A DNA stretch of 64,000 nucleotides from Bacillota bacterium (GCA_023390555.1 JAEWCQ010000033.1:185722-249721); one strand, 5' to 3'; shown: positions 52,311 through 61,944, counted from the first letter of the stretch. The notes: generated from the letters alone by a model not told the origin. Numbers and translations: made by a program.

Positions 52311-54311
52311 CTATAGAATCGGAAGCGTGAAGGATACGACAGTCCCTTTTCCCAATTGACTTTCTGCGCCGATGGTACCGCCGTGTTCCTCTATAATATA
52401 TTTACAGATTGGAAGTCCTAAACCGGTTCCAAGCGCCTGCTCTTTTTCCGAATGCCTGTGACTATAACGTTCAAAGATCCCGGAAAGCTGCTCCGGTGAC
52501 ATTCCCTCACCGGAATCCGCAATCAACACCTTCAGATTCTTTTCATCCGCGGCGGCGGTGACCGTGATACGGCCTCTTTTCGTATGTGCGGATGCATTTG
52601 CAATCAGATTGATGATGACCTGCGCTATTTTCGCAGAATCTGCGTGTGTAATGGGCATCGGCCCGGCAATCCGTATGTCCAGCTGATTTTCATTTTTATT
52701 TAAGATGGGATAATGGGTATTGACAGCATCGTAAATAATTTCATCGATGTAACAGGGTGTTTTGTCCATGTGCATATATCCCTCGTCCATCCGTGTCAGA
52801 TCCAGAAGCTGCCGAACCAGCAGGGAAAGCCGTTCCGTTTCCGATACGATCAGTGTCATCTTTTGGACGATGTCTTCGCAATTCACATCCAGACGTCCCT
52901 CGGCTGTCCGCTTCACATTTTGTGCGTATCCCGAGACCACCATCAGAGGTGTCTTTAATTCATGGGAAATATTTCCCAGAAATTCTGTCTTCATCTGATT
53001 GAGTCTTGCCAGACCTTCCTTTTCCAGAAATTGCCTCTGTTCAGCAGATCTTGCTTCTGCAACCAGCCGGTTATTTCTAAGAAACAGGGAAAGGGCCTGT
53101 GCCAGCACAAATACAAGCATGGCAGCTTCCGAAATGGGCTCATTCGGCCCATCGCCGAATACGTCATTATACATCAGGATATCCCGGACGGCTGCAATAT
53201 AAAAAACAGCAATTCCATAGAGTGCGGCCCAATCTTCGCTCGAAGGACTGCGCAGATTTCGGAAAATTCCTCCGATTCCAAGAAGAATGCATATAATCAG
53301 AAGAATCTGATAATACAGCAGTACAGAAGTATAAAAGAGGGAATCTGCGAATAAAACACAGGCTCCATATAAAATTGAACCTGTGATTGCTGTCATTTGA
53401 ATCATCCTCAGGAAGCGCCCTTTCCCGTATTGTCCAAGATAAAGCGAGAGAAGTATGGTCAGCAGAACGACGCTGAAATATTCCAGCAGAAAGGAAAAAT
53501 TCCCTGGTATCCATGAAAAATAGGTCCATGCCTGACTTTGCAGGCATTCACGTATGGCCATGACAATGCAGGCCAGAGCAAAATAAAGTGTCGCTCCGGT
53601 AACCGGATGCAGCAGGTGGATAAAAAACAAAAAGCAGGATGCGCAAAACAGAGCGCCCATGACAAGCAGTCCCTTTTCCCGGTCGGTGATTCCGGAGGAT
53701 GTGTTTGCGTTTTCCAAAACAAGCTCTGCCAGAGAGGCACCTCTCTTCTGGTGATAAAACTGGGCAGTCTGGACGATTACATCCATTTTTCCGTCTTTTG
53801 CGACACCATAGCAGGTCAGATTATTTTCCCACACCTGAGTGGTTTGTTTTGTCTCACCCAGAATGCCGCTCTGCCTCACAAGCGTTCCGTTGATGTAAAT
53901 CCGCAGCGCGTGGCGGCCGGATACACGGCAGGTGATTTTGTAGATATCGGCATGATCGGGAAGTTCTATCTCAAAACGCTGCGAGAGATACTGCGCACGG
54001 ATGGTGTCATAATTTGTTACGCTTTCCGCAACTGCGGCAGCTTCCTCCGACGGTGACAGGTAGGTATCCGGATAGTAGGTATCACCGGCGGGAAGCAGGA
54101 AGCTCTGTTTTGCGGATTCTGTATATCCGCTCAGATCATATACGGCGTCCACGGCGTTTATCGTCAGAAGCTCACCGGTCTCTTCTCCGGAAGGGAGCAG
54201 GCTGGACAGCAGAACAAAGACCGCTGCGGTCAGAAAAGCGGATATTATAAGAAACAGGAGCTTATGTTTTTTTACAGTACCGGACAGTGTGATATGCGGG
54301 TATGCAGACAT
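52311..54311 (-). CDS. Sensor histidine kinase with 7TM-DISM membrane domain
   Basis: The ATG giving 666 residues has GGAGGAGAG upstream. After an N-terminal helix lies an extracellular jelly-roll-like domain (about residues 50-215), then about seven helices (7TMR-DISM type), then a HisKA domain with His450 in SHELKTPL, and an ATPase domain (IIDSGEGMSP-like IADSGEGMSPEQL, GTGLGLPICKYI). It should sense an external ligand, perhaps carbohydrate or peptide. It is divergent from an OmpR-type response regulator, its likely partner. Confidence 0.92.
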   Translation of the reverse strand: MSAYPHITLSGTVKKHKLLFLIISAFLTAAVFVLLSSLLPSGEETGELLTINAVDAVYDLSGYTESAKQSFLLPAGDTYYPDTYLSPSEEAAAVAESVTNYDTIRAQYLSQRFEIELPDHADIYKITCRVSGRHALRIYINGTLVRQSGILGETKQTTQVWENNLTCYGVAKDGKMDVIVQTAQFYHQKRGASLAELVLENANTSSGITDREKGLLVMGALFCASCFLFFIHLLHPVTGATLYFALACIVMAIRECLQSQAWTYFSWIPGNFSFLLEYFSVVLLTILLSLYLGQYGKGRFLRMIQMTAITGSILYGACVLFADSLFYTSVLLYYQILLIICILLGIGGIFRNLRSPSSEDWAALYGIAVFYIAAVRDILMYNDVFGDGPNEPISEAAMLVFVLAQALSLFLRNNRLVAEARSAEQRQFLEKEGLARLNQMKTEFLGNISHELKTPLMVVSGYAQNVKRTAEGRLDVNCEDIVQKMTLIVSETERLSLLVRQLLDLTRMDEGYMHMDKTPCYIDEIIYDAVNTHYPILNKNENQLDIRIAGPMPITHADSAKIAQVIINLIANASAHTKRGRITVTAAADEKNLKVLIADSGEGMSPEQLSGIFERYSHRHSEKEQALGTGLGLPICKYIIEEHGGTIGAESQLGKGTVVSFTLPIL

Positions 54312-54481
54312 GTTCTCTCCTCCATGGGCAGACGTGTGGTGTCGCATAAATTTTAACGGCATTATAGCATATTTTGCGGGAGCGTACAATTTTGGATTCC
54401 ACTCTTTTAGATCGACTGCAGCAGATACACTTTACCGGCGGAAGCAATGTATGTTACACTTTTATTAACGGAGGTAACTTT
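54312..54481. promoter_or_regulatory. Divergent two-component promoter region
   Basis: This 170-base region lies between the starts of the histidine kinase (minus) and response regulator (plus). It must contain both promoters and likely binding sites of the regulator. I could not pick firm -35/-10 pairs. Confidence 0.5.
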
Positions 54482-55168
54482 ATGGCAAAAGTAAAGTTGT
54501 TGCTGGTAGAAGACGAAGAACACGTTTTGATGATCAATCGGGAATATTTTGAAAGCAGGGGATATGATACGGTATGTGCGTCCACGCTGATGCAGGCGCG
54601 TCTGCTGATGGAAGAACACACACCTGACCTGATTTTACTGGATGTCATGATGCCGGATGGGACGGGATTGGATTTTTGCAGCGAATTGCGGCAGAAGACG
54701 AATGCCCCCATCATATTTCTGACCTGCCGGGATGAAAATGAGAGCGTCGTCAGGGGATTACGAAACGGCGGCGATGATTATGTTGCAAAACCCTATGATC
54801 TGAATGTGCTTCATGCCAGAGTTGCCGCACAGCTTCGGCGGGCAGGTGTTATGTCTGCCGGAAAAATAGAACTCCCCCCGCTAACCCTGGATCTTCTGAC
54901 CGGCGAGGCCATATTGAATGGAGAAAATATTTACCTGACGCAAAAAGAGATACAGCTGCTTGCTTATTTAGTATTGTTTGCCGGACGCCGTTTAAGATGT
55001 GAAGAAATTTATCGGCGTGCATGGGGGGCGGTTCCGGTCAATACCTCCCGCACCATAGCCGTACATGTGGCGAACCTTCGAAAAAAGCTTAAGCTGGATG
55101 AAGACAGCTTTTTTGAGTTAAAAAGTACCGGTAAGGATGAATATATCTTTCGTAAGATCCGATACTAG
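54482..55168 (+). CDS. OmpR family DNA-binding response regulator
   Basis: The 228-residue protein has a receiver domain with VEDEEHV, phospho-acceptor Asp54 in LLDVMMPDGTG and the KPYD lysine, followed by a Trans_reg_C winged helix (LTQKEIQLLAYL; RTIAVHVANLRKKL). Start 54482 follows GGAGGTAA; the open frame begins earlier at 54374 without a ribosome site. Partner is the divergent histidine kinase. Confidence 0.93.
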   Translation: MAKVKLLLVEDEEHVLMINREYFESRGYDTVCASTLMQARLLMEEHTPDLILLDVMMPDGTGLDFCSELRQKTNAPIIFLTCRDENESVVRGLRNGGDDYVAKPYDLNVLHARVAAQLRRAGVMSAGKIELPPLTLDLLTGEAILNGENIYLTQKEIQLLAYLVLFAGRRLRCEEIYRRAWGAVPVNTSRTIAVHVANLRKKLKLDEDSFFELKSTGKDEYIFRKIRY

Positions 55169-55305
55169 AGAAAGGATTGCGGCGTTTGCTTGACGGTGTC
55201 ATTTTTGACCGTTATAATAGAATAGAAATGAATGTTAAGGAAAAAAGTATTAGAATAACCAGGGATAGATTGGACAGAGGTTATCCGCAGAAAGGAAAAA
55301 CAAAG

Positions 55306-55521
55306 ATGGGAACATTAGAAAAAGCTGAAAAAATTGGAATAAGAAATAAAAAGACAGGTGAGCTGCTGAAAGTATATCCGTTTAAGGCAGAGGGAAGCGA
55401 TGAAGAGATCACGAAGAAAGTGACAGATTGGTATTATATGCAGTTTTGTTCCGCAGAAGAGGAGTTAAGGACTGCATTCGTGGACGCATTAACTGCCGAA
55501 GAAATAAAATCGATAGACTAA
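55306..55521 (+). CDS. Small conserved-looking protein, 71 residues
   Basis: The ATG at 55306 follows AAAGGAAA. The product is soluble and charged (TLEKAEKIGIRNKKTGELL, VYPFKAEGSDEEITKKVTDW). No domain recognised. The next gene (CDGSH protein) begins four bases after its stop, so they may be co-expressed. Confidence 0.65.
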   Translation: MGTLEKAEKIGIRNKKTGELLKVYPFKAEGSDEEITKKVTDWYYMQFCSAEEELRTAFVDALTAEEIKSID

Positions 55522-55525
55522 GAAG

Positions 55526-56218
55526 GTGCTTACTATTTCAGCGAGTGGTGAAAAAGGCAGGATAAAGATTATTAAGGGTGGACCTTACGTTGTTACGGGA
55601 AGTATACCGCTGTCGGGGAAAAGGATTGTTCCCATGGGAAAGCACAATGAATATCATGCCGTACGGGACTATCCCCTTCAGGAAGAATATGCACTTTGCA
55701 GGTGCGGACATTCGAAAAACATGCCATTTTGTGATGGCTGTCATGAAAAGGCCGGTTTTGTCGGGAATGAAACTGCTTCCAGAATGGACTATAGCGACAG
55801 AGCGGAGCGAATCGAAGGACCGGAGTTGACTTTGTTAGATGATAGCAGGTGCGCATTTGCGCGGCTTTGTCATAGAGAAGAAGGAAAGGTGTGGAATCTG
55901 ATCGAGAAATCCCACGATCCGGATCTTAGAAATGAGGCAATCAGGGGCGCACAGGAATGTCCTGCGGGACGACTTGTGATATTGGACAAGGAAGGGAATG
56001 AAATGGAACCTGTCTTTGAGCAGGCAATTGAAGTTCTCGAAGATTCGTCAAACCATGCCCTTGGACCGCTATTTGTGAAAGGGAAGATTCCGCTGGAATC
56101 TTCAGATGGTACCTGCTATGAACTGAGGAACCGAATGGCACTTTGCAGGTGCGGCAAATCAATCCGAAAACCATTTTGCGATGCAGCCCATGTTAACAGT
56201 CATCTTGCCAATATTTAA
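55526..56218 (+). CDS. Double CDGSH iron-sulfur protein
   Basis: The 230-residue protein has two CDGSH-type 2Fe-2S sites with the C-x-C-x(10)-C-x(3)-H pattern: CRCGHSKNMPFCDGCHEK (about residues 58-75) and CRCGKSIRKPFCDAAH at the C-terminus, with a middle Fer4_19/CDGSH-associated domain (CAFARLC, ECPAGRL). The start is uncertain: GTG at 55526 has a poorly spaced site. Likely a redox or cluster-transfer protein. Confidence 0.88.
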   Translation: MLTISASGEKGRIKIIKGGPYVVTGSIPLSGKRIVPMGKHNEYHAVRDYPLQEEYALCRCGHSKNMPFCDGCHEKAGFVGNETASRMDYSDRAERIEGPELTLLDDSRCAFARLCHREEGKVWNLIEKSHDPDLRNEAIRGAQECPAGRLVILDKEGNEMEPVFEQAIEVLEDSSNHALGPLFVKGKIPLESSDGTCYELRNRMALCRCGKSIRKPFCDAAHVNSHLANI

Positions 56219-56390
56219 CGGTAAAGTTGGACGCTGCCTGCCAAAAAGTTGTTGACATGTGCTGCTTTCCGTGCTATTTTATTCAAGGTGAGTGATGTGA
56301 AACTGAAGTGAAAAAGTCGGAAATTACAGCTTTGGATTCGCACATCGGCTCGAATAACGCAGAGACAGGTAAAAGATATTTTCATGATGG

Positions 56391-56419
56391 TTGATAGAAG
56401 TTTATAAGAGAGATATAAT
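56391..56419 (+). promoter_or_regulatory. Promoter of the DUF4914 transcript
   Basis: TTGATA (56391-56396) and TATAAT (56414-56419) are 17 bases apart, giving a leader of about 180 bases that contains a terminator. Confidence 0.75.
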
Positions 56420-56473
56420 GAAATAGTTTCGGAAGACAGTACAAGGTGGCAGGAGTATGTTAGGTTGTAAGTA

Positions 56474-56509
56474 AGCCGATATCCGTTCTATGGATATGGG
56501 CTTTTTATT
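56474..56509 (+). terminator. Leader terminator upstream of the DUF4914 gene
   Basis: AAGCC-ATATCC pairs with GGATAT-GGCTT around a seven-base loop and is followed by T5. Its position between promoter and gene suggests attenuation. I do not recognise an upstream aptamer class in 56426-56473. Confidence 0.7.
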
Positions 56510-56606
56510 TTATATAATTATTGAAAGGAACCATCAACAACAGAGAAATTATGAGTAAAGTAATTTCCAGTAACAAACTTAAGGTGCGCATGAAGAACGC
56601 GTAAGA

Positions 56607-58496
56607 ATGGAGGAAAAATTGATAGAGTCTTTGAATAAACTGAATTTGCCTGATTATGTACTTGAGATACTGGCAGATTCAAAAGGTGTAATCATTCCGA
56701 AAACAAGAGAAGAATTATTGACACTTGCAATGGGTAACACAGACGATCAGTTGTTCAATGTGGAATATGATATTGAAGGTAAAGGAACTGTCTTGGAGGC
56801 GACCGTTACAAAATGTAAAAACGGAGTGGCTGTTAACTATGTAGAAGATTACATGAGAAGACGTGATCCGAACTGTGTATTCATTGGAGATGACAAGGAT
56901 ACGGATAAGCCAAGATACAAGGATGTTTATAACAGCGATTTTGAATCCATGAGAAAAGAGACGTTTGACTGGCTGAAAGCACAGGAACTGATTTTCTTCC
57001 CGTTTAAATCAGGCGGCCTTGAGCACGGCTATGATTCCTTTTTAGTTGCACCTGCAAATGCAGGATTTTTTGCGGCTGCACTGGCAGACCTGCAGGGCTT
57101 TTTGAACCTGGATGAGATTTCCTATGATTTCCAGCCAAAAGCGGCTGTTTTCCTCGCACCGCCTTTCCGCCATACGCATTTCGACGGAAAACAGGTTGTG
57201 GTTCATAACCGTCTGGATGATATCCATGAGGTTCATTCCTACAATCTTTATCCGGGACCGAGTGCAAAAAAAGGTATCTATGGCGTTCTTTTGAATATCG
57301 GAGAGCAGGAGGGCTGGGTAACCGCACATGCATCCTCTGTCAGAGTGATTACACCATATGATAATGAAATCGTAATCATGCACGAGGGCGCTTCTGGCGG
57401 CGGCAAGAGTGAAATGCTTGAGCCGGTTCATAAAGAAATGGACGGAAGAGCAGTATTGGGCAGAAATACAATTACAGATGAGAAATATTATGTTGTATTA
57501 AATGAGACCTGTGAGCTGCGTCCGGTAACGGATGATATGGCATTGTGCCATCCGTCGATTCAGAATGAAAGCAAGAAGCTCGTCGTTCAGGATGCGGAAG
57601 CATCCTGGTTCTTAAGAGTCGATAATATCACAAGCTACGGTTCCTCACCGCTGTATGAGAAAATCATAACACAGCCGGAAGAGCCTTTGATTTTCCTGAA
57701 TATACAGGGTGTTCCGGGTGCTACCTGCCTGATCTGGGAACATACGATGGATCAGAATGGAAAGCCTTGCCCGAATCCTCGCGTTATTTTACCGAGAAAA
57801 CTGGTGCCGAATGCAATTGACGCTCCGGTAGAAGTCGATGTGAGAAGTTTTGGTGTAAGAACTCCTGCATGTACAAAGGAAGATCCATCTTATGGTATCA
57901 TGGGTATTCTGCAGATACTGCCGCCTGCACTTGCATGGCTGTGGCGTCTGGTATCTCCGAGAGGATTTAACAATCCAAGTATCATTGATTCACTGGAGAT
58001 GACAAGCGAGGGTGTTGGTTCCTATTGGCCGTTTGCAACAGGAAAGATGGTAACACAGGCAAATCTTTTGTTAGAGCAGATTATGAACTCTGCCAATACC
58101 CGTTACGTTCTGATTCCAAATCAGCATATCGGAGCATACGAAGTAGGCTTCATGCCGGAATGGATTGCGAGAGAATATATTGCACGCCGTGGCGGAGCCA
58201 AATTTAAACCGGAGCATCTGATCGAATCTCGTTGTCCGTTGCTTGGTTTTAGTCTTGATTCGTTGAAGATTGACGGACAGTATGTCAGAAGAACATTCTT
58301 AAGACCGGAAACACAGCAGGAAGTGGGAACAGCCGGATATGATGCAGGTGCAAAGATTTTATCGGACTTCTTTAAACGGGAACTGGAGAAATATAATACA
58401 GAAGAACTGAATCCAATCGGACGTCAGATTATAGACCTGTTTATGAAGGGTGCAACTGTAAAAGATTATATGGATATCATACCAATGAGATATTAA
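56607..58496 (+). CDS. DUF4914 family protein (PEPCK-like P-loop)
   Basis: The 629-residue protein has a P-loop-like HEGASGGGKSEM (about residues 257-268), as in PEP carboxykinase-type kinases, and matches my recollection of DUF4914 proteins of Clostridia. NEKYYV-like and DAEASWFLRVDNITSYG segments follow. Function is unknown; ATP-dependent carbon metabolism is possible. An internal GGAGG after the ATG would suit a TTG start at 56619, so the N-terminus may be four residues shorter. Confidence 0.75.
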   Translation: MEEKLIESLNKLNLPDYVLEILADSKGVIIPKTREELLTLAMGNTDDQLFNVEYDIEGKGTVLEATVTKCKNGVAVNYVEDYMRRRDPNCVFIGDDKDTDKPRYKDVYNSDFESMRKETFDWLKAQELIFFPFKSGGLEHGYDSFLVAPANAGFFAAALADLQGFLNLDEISYDFQPKAAVFLAPPFRHTHFDGKQVVVHNRLDDIHEVHSYNLYPGPSAKKGIYGVLLNIGEQEGWVTAHASSVRVITPYDNEIVIMHEGASGGGKSEMLEPVHKEMDGRAVLGRNTITDEKYYVVLNETCELRPVTDDMALCHPSIQNESKKLVVQDAEASWFLRVDNITSYGSSPLYEKIITQPEEPLIFLNIQGVPGATCLIWEHTMDQNGKPCPNPRVILPRKLVPNAIDAPVEVDVRSFGVRTPACTKEDPSYGIMGILQILPPALAWLWRLVSPRGFNNPSIIDSLEMTSEGVGSYWPFATGKMVTQANLLLEQIMNSANTRYVLIPNQHIGAYEVGFMPEWIAREYIARRGGAKFKPEHLIESRCPLLGFSLDSLKIDGQYVRRTFLRPETQQEVGTAGYDAGAKILSDFFKRELEKYNTEELNPIGRQIIDLFMKGATVKDYMDIIPMRY

Positions 58497-58528
58497 TGTG
58501 GGGAAGCTGATTTCCCATAAGAGATAAG

Positions 58529-58565
58529 AAAAAGACCGCTCGTTTCTAGGTGAGCGGTCTTTTTG
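58529..58565. terminator. Bidirectional terminator
   Basis: AAAAAGACCGCTC pairs with GAGCGGTCTTTTT; it ends the DUF4914 transcript and also serves the converging minus-strand gene. Confidence 0.92.
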
Positions 58566-58591
58566 TTTTGTAGGGAAAACCTTGCCGTAGA

Positions 58592-58984
58592 TTAGAATTT
58601 TATAACAACAGGTTCCTCGGAAAATGAGTAGATGGTAGCAGTTGCATCTTTCAGATATAGCACCTCTGTGTTGCCGTCATCTGCGGTATACATGTTCTTC
58701 AGGGAAGGATATGCATCCAGCATATGCTGTCTTGCGGCGAGATTGTCATCGGATACGACCGTTGCTTCAACACGGATCCACTTCCCGCCTGTCATGCCGC
58801 TGATTTCAACCTTTGGATTAGCAGCCATCTGTTTGGAAACATCTTTCTTTTTGCCTGTCTGGATATAGAGCTTATCCTCAAAAATATCTACAGTACCGAA
58901 AGGGCGAACCCGCGGCTGATCCCCATCTGTGGTCGCCAAATAATAAGTACCGCATTTCTTGAGAAATTCATATACTTCATTCAT
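58592..58984 (-). CDS. Pyridoxamine 5'-phosphate oxidase-like protein
   Basis: The 130-residue split-barrel protein has YLATTDGDQPRVRPFG and LYIQTGKKKDVSKQMAANPKVEISG, typical of small FMN/F420-binding PNPOx-like proteins. Ribosome site GGAGGAAC. It is divergent from an HxlR regulator, which may control it. Confidence 0.9.
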   Translation of the reverse strand: MNEVYEFLKKCGTYYLATTDGDQPRVRPFGTVDIFEDKLYIQTGKKKDVSKQMAANPKVEISGMTGGKWIRVEATVVSDDNLAARQHMLDAYPSLKNMYTADDGNTEVLYLKDATATIYSFSEEPVVIKF

Positions 58985-59116
58985 GGATAGTTCCTCCTGT
59001 TTTTCTGGATTGACTTATTTTCTCTTTTCCTTTATTATTAAATCATTGTACAATAAAATAATCAAGTACGATTTTTTGATATAGTAAGTATGCAATAAGA
59101 TACTATGGAGGAAGAG

Positions 59117-59497
59117 ATGAAAGAAGATTTATTCGGGGTGTGTCCGTACGTGACCGCCCAAAAATTACTTACAGGAAAATGGACGATTCTGATCATGCAG
59201 CATTTGAGTGAGCAGGTCATGCGTTTCAATGAACTGCATAAGGTGCTGCCGCAGCTGACACAGGCGACGCTGACCAAACAGCTGCGTATGATGGAGGAAA
59301 ACGGACTTATCATAAGAACGGTATACAACAACATTCCGCCAAAGGTGGAATATTCCCTGAGCGGACTGGGTAAAGATTTTAAGCCTGTTTTGGATGCCAT
59401 TGAAGTATGGGGAGAGGAATATATCAGTTATCTGAAAAAAAGAACACCCGAAGCCGGAATAGATAGAAAGGGACTTACGAAAGCATATGGAAGTTGA
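59117..59497 (+). CDS. HxlR family transcriptional regulator
   Basis: The 126-residue protein has the HxlR winged helix (LTGKWTILIMQHLSEQVMRFNEL, QATLTKQLRMMEENGLIIR, PPKVEYSLSGLG). The start at 59117 uses the GGAGG inside the earlier ATG frame at 59105. It overlaps the HD-domain gene and is divergent from the PNPOx-like gene; such pairs often respond to aldehydes or redox stress. Confidence 0.92.
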   Translation: MKEDLFGVCPYVTAQKLLTGKWTILIMQHLSEQVMRFNELHKVLPQLTQATLTKQLRMMEENGLIIRTVYNNIPPKVEYSLSGLGKDFKPVLDAIEVWGEEYISYLKKRTPEAGIDRKGLTKAYGS

Positions 59498-60062
59498 AAA
59501 ATATATTGCATTTATTGAAGAGATTGAGCAGCTCAAATCCGTTGTTCGTACGGCATGGACAAGTAACGGACGAAGAGAGAGCACACCGGAGCATTCCTGG
59601 CGTCTTGCACTGTTTGCTGCCGTTTTATCGGACAGCTACCCGGATCTGGATCTGTCCAAGGTATTGGTGATGAGCCTGATCCATGATATTGGTGAAATCT
59701 ATGAAGGAGATATTTCGGCAATCCTGCGCCCGGATCAGGAGGATAAATATCAGGTGGAGCTGCAGGCGGCGAAACAGGTGTTTTCTCTGCTGCCAGAAGC
59801 GCAGGCAGACAGATTCCTGAATATCTGGAAGGAATACAACCGGAACGAGACACCGGAAGCAAAGCTGGTGAAAGCGCTCGATAAGGCAGAGACAATCATA
59901 CAGCATAATCAGGGCTGCAATCCGGATGATTTTGATTACCAGTTCAATCTGGGATACGGTAAAGAGTATTTTCAGGAGGATGAAACCTTAAAAGAGCTTC
60001 GGAGTATCATAGACCAGGGTACGATGCAGAAACTTGCTCCCAAGGCGGATGCGGAGTCCTGA
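59487..60062 (+). CDS. HD-domain phosphohydrolase (YfbR/5'-nucleotidase-like)
   Basis: The 191-residue protein has the HD metal site: ESTPEHSWRLALFA (first His), LVMSLIHDIGEIYEGDI (HD pair at about residues 68-69) and a later Asp (ALDKAE). This matches YfbR/HDDC2-like 5'-deoxynucleotidases. It overlaps the HxlR gene by eleven bases. Substrate not proven. Confidence 0.88.
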   Translation: MEVEKYIAFIEEIEQLKSVVRTAWTSNGRRESTPEHSWRLALFAAVLSDSYPDLDLSKVLVMSLIHDIGEIYEGDISAILRPDQEDKYQVELQAAKQVFSLLPEAQADRFLNIWKEYNRNETPEAKLVKALDKAETIIQHNQGCNPDDFDYQFNLGYGKEYFQEDETLKELRSIIDQGTMQKLAPKADAES

Positions 60063-60079
60063 GAGAGGACGCAAATCGC

Positions 60080-60144
60080 TTGACAAACGACAGATTCCGT
60101 ACTACACTTCTCACATGGAAACTGGATAAACAAATATAGTTTCC
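60080..60144 (+). promoter_or_regulatory. MFS/TetR promoter with inverted repeat
   Basis: TTGACA (60080-60085) and TACACT (60103-60108) are 17 bases apart. A dyad GGAAACT-14 nt-AGTTTCC (60117-60123, 60138-60144) lies just downstream of the start point and is a candidate operator for the TetR protein encoded after the MFS gene. Confidence 0.75.
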
Positions 60145-60167
60145 GTAGTGTTTTGGAGGTAGTAAAG

Positions 60168-61364
60168 ATGAGACAACATAAAATAGCAGCGAGTACCATG
60201 TCGGCAGTCACCATGCTCAGTCTTGCACTTGCTTTCCGGCAGACATCCATGACGATTGTCATGCCGTTCATTTCCACTTACTGTAAGTCACTCCTGGGAT
60301 ATACTTCTCTTGGTGCGGGGCTGGCAGTCGGTATATTCGGATTGATGCAGGCTGTTTTTCAGATTCCTTTCGGCGTTCTCAGTGACCGTTTTGGAAATAA
60401 ACGGATGATGCTGATCGGTCTGACACAGGTAGTGCTTGGTCTGGTTCTGGCTTATTTTGCAAAAAATATCGGACTGCTCATTTTCGCCCGGGCCCTTCAG
60501 GGAAGCGGTGCAGTCATTGGAGTAGGCTATTCCTGGGCCGCCAGCATTGCCGGTGAAAAGGAAAGGATTCGCGCAATGAGTATATTGGGTGCATTTGTTT
60601 CGGCTGCTGCCGCGCTGGCGTTTGCGGCTGGGCCGCTGCTCCGGGAAGTGATGTCCGTCAATCACATGTTTCTGGCTTGTGCGATCTTACTTTTTCTCAC
60701 GGAATTGTATATTCTGTTCTTTATCAGAGACGGCAAAGAGGGGCACCCGGAACCGCATCCGGATCTGGAACGCAGGCATATCCGCAGCCTTGTCCGGAAT
60801 CGCAGCTTTGTGCAGATGAATCTGGCTGCTTTTTTCAATAATTACATGATGATGTCCGTCTTTTATGCGGTTCCGATTTATTTGGCGGAAGTGACCGGAG
60901 AGACTGGCATGTGGAAAGTTTTTCTGCCGGCAATTTTGACAGCGATCCTGGTGATGAAGTTTGCGGTGAAGTGGACACAGAAAGGTTTTGGCAGAAAGGT
61001 TCTGCTGTTATCTTTTCTACTGTCTTCTTGCAGCCTTTTTCTGTATTTTGATTGGGATTCCTATCCCGTTCTCTTGCTGGGAACAACTTTATATATGTGC
61101 GGGTATATCACAATTGCGACCATTGCCGCATCCAATGTAAATGAAACAGTCGATGACGGCTTTCGTGGTACCGCAAACGGAATTTTTAATTCCTTTCAAT
61201 ATGTGGGGAGTTTTGCGGGGGCACTGTTAACCGGTTTTTTATGGGAAGTGTCCCAGCGTTTGACATGGTCTGTTACAATCGGAATTGGAGTGGCCGGATG
61301 CCTGCTGATGACATGCGGGAATAGGAGCCGAAGCGTGATGCACGGGGAGGAATGTGATAAATGA
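60168..61364 (+). CDS. MFS transporter (DHA1-like)
   Basis: The 398-residue protein has about twelve helices and the MFS motif GVLSDRFGNKRMMLIGL (about residues 70-86). The ATG at 60168 has GGAGGTAGTAA upstream. RALQGSGAVIGVGYSWAASI (motif C-like) fits proton-driven drug efflux. It is coupled (ATGA) to a TetR gene and stands two genes from an NRPS, so it could export that product or provide self-resistance. Confidence 0.9.
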   Translation: MRQHKIAASTMSAVTMLSLALAFRQTSMTIVMPFISTYCKSLLGYTSLGAGLAVGIFGLMQAVFQIPFGVLSDRFGNKRMMLIGLTQVVLGLVLAYFAKNIGLLIFARALQGSGAVIGVGYSWAASIAGEKERIRAMSILGAFVSAAAALAFAAGPLLREVMSVNHMFLACAILLFLTELYILFFIRDGKEGHPEPHPDLERRHIRSLVRNRSFVQMNLAAFFNNYMMMSVFYAVPIYLAEVTGETGMWKVFLPAILTAILVMKFAVKWTQKGFGRKVLLLSFLLSSCSLFLYFDWDSYPVLLLGTTLYMCGYITIATIAASNVNETVDDGFRGTANGIFNSFQYVGSFAGALLTGFLWEVSQRLTWSVTIGIGVAGCLLMTCGNRSRSVMHGEECDK

Positions 61365-61924
61365 AGGAAAAGATATTAGATGCAGCTGCAAAACTGATTC
61401 TGCAATATGGGCTGAAAAAATTTACGGTGGATGAAATAGCATCGGATCTGAAAATAAGCAAAAAGACAATCTATCAGTATTTTCGGAGTAAGGATGACAT
61501 AATACGGGAATATTTTGAAGTGTCGCTGTCAAGCGACAGGGAAAGCACCGCATCTGTTCTTTCAAGCGATGATGATTTTTTTGATAAAATCCATGCACTG
61601 GTCTATTCGAACCATCGCTATCGCCTTCCCGTATCTCTGCTGATGGAAGCCAGGCAGTTTTATCCTGAAATATGGTCTGAAGTGGAAGAACTGAAACAGT
61701 TTAAGATGGATACGATGAAATGCCTGTTGGAACAGGGCGTGGAAATGGGTATTTTTAAGCAGGATATTCATTTTGGCATATTGGCAAAGCTGTTTGAAAA
61801 AACAGGTGATCTATATACGGACTACGATTTTCTGATGGAAAATCGGCTGAATACGCGGGAAGCAATTGATGAGACATTGAAAATCATTTTTGGCGGAATT
61901 TTAAGAGAAAACAAGGACAGATAA
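61361..61924 (+). CDS. TetR family transcriptional regulator
   Basis: The 187-residue protein has a TetR helix-turn-helix (ILDAAAKLILQYGLKKFTVDEI, KKTIYQYFRSKDDII). Its ATG overlaps the MFS stop in ATGA. It probably represses the MFS-TetR operon through the dyad before the MFS gene, and possibly the NRPS gene downstream. Confidence 0.92.
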   Translation: MKEKILDAAAKLILQYGLKKFTVDEIASDLKISKKTIYQYFRSKDDIIREYFEVSLSSDRESTASVLSSDDDFFDKIHALVYSNHRYRLPVSLLMEARQFYPEIWSEVEELKQFKMDTMKCLLEQGVEMGIFKQDIHFGILAKLFEKTGDLYTDYDFLMENRLNTREAIDETLKIIFGGILRENKDR

Positions 61925-61944
61925 GAGAAAATAAATTCAGAAAT

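Noticed and set aside
56551..56604. 17-codon open frame just before the DUF4914 gene
   Set aside because: The nearest purine-rich site is more than 20 bases upstream of its ATG; not convincing as a leader peptide.
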